Shown here one piece after another: positions 1 through 5,215 of a DNA stretch of 5,215 nucleotides. Position 1 is the first letter of the stretch. The number at the start of each line of letters is the position of its first letter. Both the position numbers and the translations under genes were made by a program. Source of the DNA: a bacterium (GTDB lineage Bacteria > JAMCPX01); the NCBI GenBank assembly GCA_021800575.1, contig JAJYYW010000126.1, positions 1 to 5,215 on the forward strand, written 5' to 3'. The notes below the pieces were generated by a model, which was not told the origin of the DNA, ran no database searches, and was given only the letters and a program-made list of their open reading frames with translations.

Positions 1-1373
1 CGCCGCTTCTGCTCGAACTGATCACCCTGGCCCGCCTCAAATTGGATTATAAACGGTTATTGCCATTCTGGGTCATGATCGTGTTTGGATTGGGCATCGC
101 ATACGGCATGCCCGGTATGCGGTGGCTTGCCCTGCTGCCGGTCATTCGTGCGGGCGGTGCTTTCAGATACCTCATCCTTGCGGAATGCGGCGTCAGTGCG
201 CTCAGCGCCTTCGGCCTTGACCTGCTGATCCGACGCCTGCCTGCATCCGCTGTCAGGCGCTCTTTAAAAGCCGTATTTATCCTCGTTATCGTTTGCGCTG
301 CAGCAGGCGCCGTATACTGGATAACCCGCTTCAGCAGCCCGCTCAGCACCCCCGTCTTTAATGGCCTCCAGATACTCCTGAGCGCACTGTTCATCACGGC
401 TGCCGGATGGTTTATACTCGGGACATACCGGGGACGGCTGCAGGGACGGACCGCTGCGGCCGGGCTTATCGTTCTAAGTGTAACCGATCTTTTTGTTTTC
501 GGTATCGGATATAATCCGGACGTACCGAATAGGGATTTCTATCCGAATACCCCGATTATCCATGCATTGAAGACCATGGATACCAAAGACTACTCAATGT
601 ACGCGTCAGACAGCATCATGCCGCCTGACACGGCCATGGTATACCACCTCAGGGATTTCAGGGGATACGATATGATTGCATCATTTCAATACCAGAGATT
701 TCTCTACCTTCTGTTTCCCCATGAACACGCGGACATCGGATCATCAGGTTTGACAATCTGGCCTGACCGGCCGTCGCCGGTCATCGCGGGCATCGCGGGC
801 ATACGATACTTTGTCTTTCCCAGAGGGCTTGACCCCAACGGTCAGGGCACCTTTTTCACCCTGACCGGCACCTATAAAAACCTCTCCCTGTGGCAAAATC
901 CCCTCGCATTGCCGGTGTATTATCTTGCGCAGGGGGTCATACCTGCTCAGAATGGATCAACAGCACTGCACCTGCTCGCCCACGCAACACCTGGAAATCT
1001 CAGGGTTCCTGTTGTCCAGGGTATCGGGATTGAGCACCGTTATACACCAGCGCAGATACGGCTCAGGGAAACACTCCGCAGACCCGGAGAGTACGGATTT
1101 CATGTACAGGCACTGGCGCGCGGGTTCATGGTCCTCAACGAACCCCGCTATCCGGGCTGGCATGCCTACAGGAACAACACTCCGGTTCCCATATACCCGG
1201 CAAACTACCTGTTCCAGGGTATAGAGCTCCCCAAGGGCCATTACACGATACGCTTCAGCTACCAGCCCCGTATGTTTCGTGCAGGACTGATCATTTCCAT
1301 TACGACACTGTTCCTTTTAATCTTTTTCGCGGTCGGTTCGTACGTGCTTTCCTGCCGGCATGTACGGCAATGA
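1..1373 (+). CDS. YfhO-like polytopic membrane protein, 5'-truncated by the window edge
   Basis: The reading frame is open from the left edge (first full codon at position 3) to the TGA at 1371-1373. The TTG at 42 is merely the first possible start in view; upstream codons read as hydrophobic membrane sequence (PLLLELITLARLK), so the true start lies outside. Numbering residues from that TTG, hydrophobic segments lie near 8-22, 76-94, 107-127, 138-155 and 411-436. Family-like features are the FRYLILAECG segment followed by a GLDLL helix (41-62), a long extracytoplasmic region (about 156-405) with the DFRGYD motif (205-210), and the terminal pattern EPRYPGWHAYRNN (367-379), PANYLFQGIELPKGHY (386-401), then a last helix. 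This PGW / G-H-Y layout is typical of YfhO (PF09586-type) proteins, GT-C-like proteins linked in Firmicutes to glycosylation of teichoic acids; the substrate here is unknown. Family assignment is by recalled motif pattern, not a search. The downstream GT-C gene supports a surface-glycan role. Confidence 0.8.
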   Translation, partial: PLLLELITLARLKLDYKRLLPFWVMIVFGLGIAYGMPGMRWLALLPVIRAGGAFRYLILAECGVSALSAFGLDLLIRRLPASAVRRSLKAVFILVIVCAAAGAVYWITRFSSPLSTPVFNGLQILLSALFITAAGWFILGTYRGRLQGRTAAAGLIVLSVTDLFVFGIGYNPDVPNRDFYPNTPIIHALKTMDTKDYSMYASDSIMPPDTAMVYHLRDFRGYDMIASFQYQRFLYLLFPHEHADIGSSGLTIWPDRPSPVIAGIAGIRYFVFPRGLDPNGQGTFFTLTGTYKNLSLWQNPLALPVYYLAQGVIPAQNGSTALHLLAHATPGNLRVPVVQGIGIEHRYTPAQIRLRETLRRPGEYGFHVQALARGFMVLNEPRYPGWHAYRNNTPVPIYPANYLFQGIELPKGHYTIRFSYQPRMFRAGLIISITTLFLLIFFAVGSYVLSCRHVRQ

Positions 1374-1469
1374 AAAGATCCAACGGATAAACCGGGGCTT
1401 TCCAGTACCCAACACCATACCCCGGCACACATGGTTTACAGGTTCTGAATCTTGTTGTACTCTTTGTCC
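1374..1469 (+). other. Short intergenic spacer between the two GT-C-like genes
   Basis: These 96 bases hold no gene. CCGGGG (1392-1397) and CCCCGG (1420-1425) form a six-base inverted repeat, but the 22-base loop and the lack of a T-run argue against a terminator. No convincing promoter is seen. Read-through from the upstream gene is therefore the simplest way to express the TPR gene, though this is an inference. Confidence 0.4.
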
Positions 1470-3191
1470 ATGTCCCGCTCAAAAACATGGCTGTATGTCG
1501 TTGTTTTGATCGCCGCCGTTGCGTCCGTCTATGCACACACCGCACGCTACGGCTTCATAGGCTGGGATGATGATAAGGATGTTCTCAACAAGCCCAGGAT
1601 ACAGCACTTGACCCCTGCATCGGTCGCTCATCTGTTCAATCCCTTCGGCATATTCCGGGGGCAGTATTACTTTGAATATTTTCCCGCTACCGATCTTACC
1701 TACATGCTCGAATGGCATTTCTACGGCAAAGATTTCCCGCAGGGATTCCACCTGGATAATGTGCTGCTGGATATGATCAATGTTGTGCTTATTTTTTTCG
1801 CCGTCAGCATGCTGTTGCGCCGCACGGGAGTGCCGGATCAGGGTGGTGAAGATGCGGAGGCAGCGCAGAGCCCTCCGCTGGTAACCGCTTTTTTTACCGC
1901 ACTGCTGTTCGCGGTCCATCCCCTGATGACAGAAAACGTGTCATGGCTCTCCGGGAGAAAAGACCTGCTGCTCATGCTGTTTTACCTCCTGTGGTTCATG
2001 TCCTACATGAAGTCATCGCCGGGACGGAACAAGGTCGTTTCCGGGGATCCGTCCCGTGTCGCACAGGGTAAGGATAACGGACCGGTCGGTCCCGGGATAC
2101 CGTCGCCGGCCCGGACGCCTGTAACCGTATGGCACGTGGCATCATTTGCGTGTTTCATCCTTGCCCTCTTGAGTAAGTTCCAGGGCGTCACCATCCCCGG
2201 CGTGCTGGTTGCATACGAACTGCTGATCAATAAGAGTTCATGGGAAAAGACCCTGAAAAAAGTGCTGCCGTATGCCGGCGTGCTCCTTATCTACGTACCG
2301 TATACCCTGTGGTACTATCACAAAGGCCGAACCGCGTTCGTCGACAACTTCGGGTTGCTGTGGACCGTCGTGTTCGTCCCCGAGGCCCTTTTTATCTATA
2401 GCAGAAAGCTTGTGCTTCCGTTCGACCTTGTCCCTGTTTACACGGACCCTTCCCTTGCCGACACAGTACTGATCATCGCATCGCTGCTGTTCCTTGCGCT
2501 CCTCGTGGTTTGGATCGTGCATTCGTATCGAAGAAAAGAATGGCTGGTGCTTTTCGGCCTGGCGTGGTTTTTCGCAAACTTTGTCCCGGTCAGCAACATC
2601 ATTCCCCTGCCGACAAAAATGGCAGACCGCTACATGTACGAAGCGGCTTTCGGTATATTTCTTATCGCCGGACGCTGGGCATCATGGCTGTACCGTCATG
2701 CGGCACAAAAGCATTTCGCCCGTGCGCTGTATCTCTCCGTCGCAATCCTCCTCGCCTTCCTTTCCTACCGCCAGTCCCTGCACTGGGCAGATACCTATTC
2801 GTTGTGGAGCTATACACTCAAACTCCAGCCGCACAGTGCGGTTGCCCGGAACAATATCGGGGTCTACTATAAAAATCATGGTCAGCCGCAGACGGCAGAA
2901 CAGGATTACAGGCTTGCACTCAAATACGATGATGCTTTTGTTCCAGCCCTCTGGAACCTGGGAATGATGTACGTGGACCAGGGCCGCTATCAAGAGGCCT
3001 TTCCGCTGCTCAAACGCATGGCAGGTATAAAGGCACCGGAGCAGTACATGGCATGCAGGGCTGTCGGTGCGTTGTACCTGAAGATCTACAACAACCCCGC
3101 GGCGGCAAAAAGATACTTCGAACTGTCGTATCGTCTGAACCCGCACCAGCCGGACGTCAAGACGTTGAAGATGCTCATCAATACGTTATAA
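1470..3191 (+). CDS. GT-C membrane glycosyltransferase-like protein with C-terminal TPR repeats (TMTC-like)
   Basis: Numbered from the upstream TTG at 1452, the 579-residue frame has an N-terminal helix (13-29) and then GFIGWDDDKDVLN (34-46), whose acidic WDDD fits the first-loop catalytic aspartates of GT-C enzymes. YFPATDLTYML (76-86), GFHLDNVLLDMINVVL (98-113), LLFAVHPLMTENVSWLSGRKD (151-171) and the ADRYMYEAAFG motif (391-401) match the pattern of bacterial TMTC-like proteins. About ten further membrane helices run to residue 438. Three TPR units follow, near 462-495, 496-529 and 530-563, probably outside the membrane for partner or substrate binding. Predicted role: transfer of a sugar from a polyprenyl-linked donor at the outer membrane face; the acceptor is unknown. 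Start choice: an in-frame TGA at 1446-1448 limits starts to TTG 1452, 1455 or 1464, or ATG 1470. ATG 1470 is preferred by codon although it lacks a Shine-Dalgarno; TTG 1452 has only a weak CAGG nine bases upstream. A hydrophilic loop at 187-226 looks expanded. Confidence 0.8.
   Translation: MSRSKTWLYVVVLIAAVASVYAHTARYGFIGWDDDKDVLNKPRIQHLTPASVAHLFNPFGIFRGQYYFEYFPATDLTYMLEWHFYGKDFPQGFHLDNVLLDMINVVLIFFAVSMLLRRTGVPDQGGEDAEAAQSPPLVTAFFTALLFAVHPLMTENVSWLSGRKDLLLMLFYLLWFMSYMKSSPGRNKVVSGDPSRVAQGKDNGPVGPGIPSPARTPVTVWHVASFACFILALLSKFQGVTIPGVLVAYELLINKSSWEKTLKKVLPYAGVLLIYVPYTLWYYHKGRTAFVDNFGLLWTVVFVPEALFIYSRKLVLPFDLVPVYTDPSLADTVLIIASLLFLALLVVWIVHSYRRKEWLVLFGLAWFFANFVPVSNIIPLPTKMADRYMYEAAFGIFLIAGRWASWLYRHAAQKHFARALYLSVAILLAFLSYRQSLHWADTYSLWSYTLKLQPHSAVARNNIGVYYKNHGQPQTAEQDYRLALKYDDAFVPALWNLGMMYVDQGRYQEAFPLLKRMAGIKAPEQYMACRAVGALYLKIYNNPAAAKRYFELSYRLNPHQPDVKTLKMLINTL
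2020..2056. repeat. Perfect 9-bp inverted repeat inside the TPR glycosyltransferase gene
   Basis: CGGGACGGA (2020-2028) and TCCGTCCCG (2048-2056) are exact reverse complements separated by 19 nt. A further GTCCCGG at 2089-2095 can pair with CCGGGAC at 2019-2025, and GGACC/GGTCC flank a four-base loop at 2079-2092. All lie within the stretch encoding a hydrophilic Gly/Pro/Ser-rich loop (about residues 187-226) between two membrane helices. They may mark a small inserted palindromic element kept in frame. Confidence 0.5.
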
Positions 3192-5072
3192 TTCCGTGCC
3201 GATTCCCTCGCCAATCTTGGTTGCCATGCTCATGATCGTGATCTGGGGATTGAGCCGTGTCGACGTTGGAAACAGAGAAGCATCTGCGACGTAGAGGCCT
3301 TTAACTTCGTATGTCTCACCATCCGGTTTTACCACCGCCTCCCTCTCATCACCGCCCATCATGGCAGTGCCCATGGGATGAAACGCCATCAGCTCGAGCG
3401 ACCATGCTGGCGGCAATTTATCCAAAAGTGCATCGGCTTCCTGTGCACTGCGGATAACGGGTTTGACGGCTATCTGAGTATGAACCTCCGTAGCCCCCGC
3501 TGCAAACCAGACCTTTGCCGTTATCGCTATGGATTTTACCATTTTCCTGTGATCATCGCTTGAAAGATTATACAGGATGACAGGACTGGACATCCGGCCT
3601 ACACCCGGCACAACCCTGCCCGCACCAGTATCCGATATGAGTGCCCCGAAGGAGCCTAGATAGGCATATTTCTCCATGAGATCTGTATGCGGCTTCCCTG
3701 AAAAAGGGATGGACTGGGACAGTACCGACGGGGGAACAAACTGTCCCTGTATGAAGATGCCTTCGTCCACATAGTGATGAATATTATAGCCCTGTGGCAC
3801 TCCGACCCACCCGTCCACCCGTTCATGAAATAAGGCGGACACCCGGGCTGCGGGATGGATGTGCAGATTTCTGCCGATACGCGGGTGCTTTAACCCGTTT
3901 TTTTTCAGGAAGACAGGGGTGTAGATCGCACCTGCCGCGACAACCACCCGCTTTGTTTTGACGGTCATATGTTTCGACAGGGGTCTCCCGTGGGCATCGA
4001 CGAAAACACCTTGCAGACCTTCTACATGGTTGTTCCTCATGATGGGCCTGAGTGCTTTTGTGTTCGAATACAGCGTTGCCCCCTGCCGAATTGCATCGGG
4101 AATAAAATTAAGCATGGTACCGTACTTTGCATCCCGCGGACAGCCGAATGCGCAGAATGCGCATCCGTCGCACTCGAGAGCATTCCTCGGGATAGGAGCA
4201 CCGGAAAGCCCCAGAGCTTGTGTTCCCTGTCTGAAAAGTCCGCTGTTTTTGCCGAAAATCCTTTCGGGCACCGGTTCGACATGGATTTCCTGTTCCACAA
4301 ACGAGGCAAGCCGCGCATACTCACCATCGGTCATCCACGGTATGCCGTACCGGTCATGCCAGTCTTTCACAACAGACGGCGGCATCCGGTAACAGGTACC
4401 GGAATTGATGGTCGTCGTGCCTCCGACCGATCTGCCGAGCGGGATGATAATTGGCGGCGTACCAAGGGACGTTATAAAACCGTGGTCCCGGTACAGGTTG
4501 CTTAATGCTTCAACCGGTTTCTGGGTAAAATCTTCTCCGGTCAGGTACCTCCCCTCTTCAAGGATGACCGTTTTCATGCCGGATTTTGCAGCTGCATACG
4601 CCGCGGCAGCACCGCCCGCTCCGGAGCCGATAATGCAGACATCAGCGTCTATGGTAACATCCTTATCTGCCCGGGCACCATCGATAAAGGCAGGCTTTTT
4701 TACCCTTCCTCGTATATTTTCACAGTGGCGTGTGAACCCGAGCCCGCGTTCGATATTGTCAACAGAGTAGTAGGAGAGTGTTACAAAGAGCTTCAGTACC
4801 ATCAGGATACTGCCGCCGATCCTGCCATGGAGTCCCGCGATATATCCGGCCCGCGATTCCACATCCATGGTAGATAGTCTCGAAAATCTGGTAAACACAG
4901 GCAGGTATTCGACCGTATACAATAAAAACGTAAATACAAACTTGACAATGAACGGGGCATCTTTCAGATAGGTCTCAAGCTTGGCGAGTGATTGTTGTTT
5001 GACGCTGTCGGGCATATCCGGTTTCTGGATCATGGCTTCAAGCAGGCTCAAAAAGAGTTTACGTCTGTTCAT
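3186..5072 (-). CDS. GMC-family FAD-dependent oxidoreductase, long-chain alcohol oxidase / cholesterol oxidase-like
   Basis: This 628-residue protein should oxidise an alcohol using FAD. The dinucleotide-binding fold starts at VDADVCIIGSGAGG-like sequence (140-154, GSGAGG at 149-154), with the acidic end of the second strand at E172-E173. The GMC signature-like RSVGGTTTINSG lies at 214-225. The C-terminal domain holds FHPMGTAMMGG (564-574), where H565 is the expected catalytic histidine, and VADASLFPTSTRLNPQ (595-610), where N608 is the expected partner. A cluster C301-x2-C304-x2-C307-x3-C311-P resembles the cysteine-rich segment of long-chain fatty alcohol oxidases. The N-terminal 125 residues precede the FAD fold and carry hydrophobic stretches near 41-60 and 86-102, suggesting membrane association. 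No convincing signal peptide is visible. ATG at 5072-5070 is chosen because a near-perfect Shine-Dalgarno sits 8 nt upstream. The substrate cannot be told from sequence; a lipid or long-chain alcohol is an inference. It appears to be a single-gene unit convergent with the TPR gene. Confidence 0.87.
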   Translation of the reverse strand: MNRRKLFLSLLEAMIQKPDMPDSVKQQSLAKLETYLKDAPFIVKFVFTFLLYTVEYLPVFTRFSRLSTMDVESRAGYIAGLHGRIGGSILMVLKLFVTLSYYSVDNIERGLGFTRHCENIRGRVKKPAFIDGARADKDVTIDADVCIIGSGAGGAAAAYAAAKSGMKTVILEEGRYLTGEDFTQKPVEALSNLYRDHGFITSLGTPPIIIPLGRSVGGTTTINSGTCYRMPPSVVKDWHDRYGIPWMTDGEYARLASFVEQEIHVEPVPERIFGKNSGLFRQGTQALGLSGAPIPRNALECDGCAFCAFGCPRDAKYGTMLNFIPDAIRQGATLYSNTKALRPIMRNNHVEGLQGVFVDAHGRPLSKHMTVKTKRVVVAAGAIYTPVFLKKNGLKHPRIGRNLHIHPAARVSALFHERVDGWVGVPQGYNIHHYVDEGIFIQGQFVPPSVLSQSIPFSGKPHTDLMEKYAYLGSFGALISDTGAGRVVPGVGRMSSPVILYNLSSDDHRKMVKSIAITAKVWFAAGATEVHTQIAVKPVIRSAQEADALLDKLPPAWSLELMAFHPMGTAMMGGDEREAVVKPDGETYEVKGLYVADASLFPTSTRLNPQITIMSMATKIGEGIGTEL

Positions 5073-5080
5073 AGCTACAC

Positions 5081-5087
5081 CACCTCC
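5081..5087 (-). promoter_or_regulatory. Strong Shine-Dalgarno of the GMC oxidoreductase gene
   Basis: Read on the - strand, the sequence AAGGGAGGTGGTGTAGCT leads into the ATG. Its core GGAGGTG complements the 16S rRNA 3' end over seven bases and stands 8 nt before the start. This fixes the start codon and predicts efficient translation, in contrast to the TPR gene, which has no clear ribosome binding site. Confidence 0.8.
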
Positions 5088-5098
5088 CTTGAATCATT

Positions 5099-5127
5099 TT
5101 TCTATCACAGTCTGAGGCAGTTGTCAG
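5099..5127 (-). promoter_or_regulatory. Candidate sigma-70-type promoter for the GMC oxidoreductase gene
   Basis: On the - strand, CTGACA (5127-5122, five of six matches to TTGACA) is followed after exactly 17 nt by TAGAAA (5104-5099, four of six matches to TATAAT). Transcription would begin near 5092, giving a leader of about 20 nt that contains the Shine-Dalgarno. The geometry is good but the -10 box is weak, and the call rests on inspection only. A second, poorer -10-like TATACT with no recognisable -35 lies further upstream near 5169-5174. Confidence 0.4.
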
Positions 5128-5138
5128 CAGAATTACTC

Positions 5139-5168
5139 CTCTGACCTGGGCGATCCCCGGGCTCAGAG
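5139..5168. repeat. Imperfect palindrome upstream of the GMC promoter
   Basis: The left arm CTCTGACCTGGG (5139-5150) pairs with the right arm CCCGGG plus TCAGAG (5156-5161 and 5163-5168). This gives twelve base pairs with one T-G wobble, one bulged C (5162) and a five-base loop CGATC. Neither strand has a T-run after it, so it does not look like an intrinsic terminator. It starts 11 bp upstream of the candidate -35 box, a position that suits an activator or repressor site, or a leader hairpin if transcription starts further upstream. The flank at 5169-5187 is AT-rich. Confidence 0.5.
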
Positions 5169-5215
5169 TATAAGATAATAATAAAACTGTACAGGGGATA
5201 AAACCTCTTCAGAAT

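Noticed and set aside
1392..1425. CCGGGG / CCCCGG inverted repeat as a terminator after the YfhO-like gene
   Set aside because: The six-base stem has a 22-base loop and no T-run follows.
2494..2967. A 157-codon + strand open frame inside the TPR gene, with others at 2510-2872 and antisense at 2682-3146
   Set aside because: They overlap a gene with clear family motifs, and their translations are rich in Ser, Arg and Cys with no domain pattern. They are frame shadows.
3154..3165. ACGTC-AA-GACGT inverted repeat near the end of the TPR gene as a terminator for the - strand gene
   Set aside because: The two-base loop is too tight, the stem is short, and no T-run follows on either strand.
3958..4505. 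Two long + strand open frames (3958-4392 and 3969-4505) antisense to the GMC gene
   Set aside because: The - strand frame carries all GMC motifs through this stretch. The antisense translations have low-complexity Cys/Pro/Arg-rich composition.
5043..5072. Twin-arginine signal at the GMC N-terminus (MNRRKLFLSLL)
   Set aside because: Arg-Arg is present, but no uncharged hydrophobic core or cleavage site follows; the sequence soon becomes charged (KPDMPDSVKQQ).
5105..5215. A - strand frame open from the right edge for 36 codons to TGA at 5107-5105, possibly the end of an upstream gene
   Set aside because: It is short, its translation has no recognisable pattern, and it covers the palindrome and promoter candidate. 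Chance is the simpler explanation, although a gene tail cannot be excluded.

Overview
The window is a 5.2 kb chromosomal piece with three protein genes: two on the + strand (positions 1-3191) followed by one convergent gene on the - strand (5072-3186). Base composition is mixed, moderately GC-rich by eye. Coding is dense, spacing is bacterial, and there is a strong Shine-Dalgarno before the last gene. This fits a bacterium, perhaps a Gram-negative of the Deltaproteobacteria or Nitrospirota type, but that placement is a weak inference; nothing here fixes the taxon.

Region 1 (1-1373, +) is the 3' part of a polytopic membrane protein of the YfhO type. Its 5' end lies outside the window. Region 2 (1470-3191, +) encodes a GT-C-fold membrane glycosyltransferase-like protein with C-terminal TPR repeats, related to the bacterial relatives of eukaryotic TMTC O-mannosyltransferases. 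Both are expected to use lipid-linked sugars at the outer face of the cytoplasmic membrane, so the pair suggests cell-surface glycosylation or polysaccharide work. They lie 96 nt apart with no evident terminator between them and may be co-transcribed.

Region 3 (3186-5072, -) is a GMC-family FAD oxidoreductase that most resembles the long-chain alcohol oxidase / cholesterol oxidase-like branch. It has an N-terminal extension with two hydrophobic segments and a four-cysteine cluster. It has its own promoter candidate, ribosome binding site and upstream palindrome (5073-5168), and probably works independently of the glycosyltransferase pair. The convergent genes share their last six bases, the self-complementary TTATAA, so each ends in a TTA-TAA read from the same base pairs.

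No RNA genes, CRISPR arrays, insertion sequences or phage genes were seen. The window looks mostly like ordinary chromosome. The points most worth a second look are an inverted-repeat-rich, apparently inserted hydrophilic loop inside the TPR protein, the cysteine cluster of the GMC enzyme, and the palindrome ahead of that enzyme's promoter.
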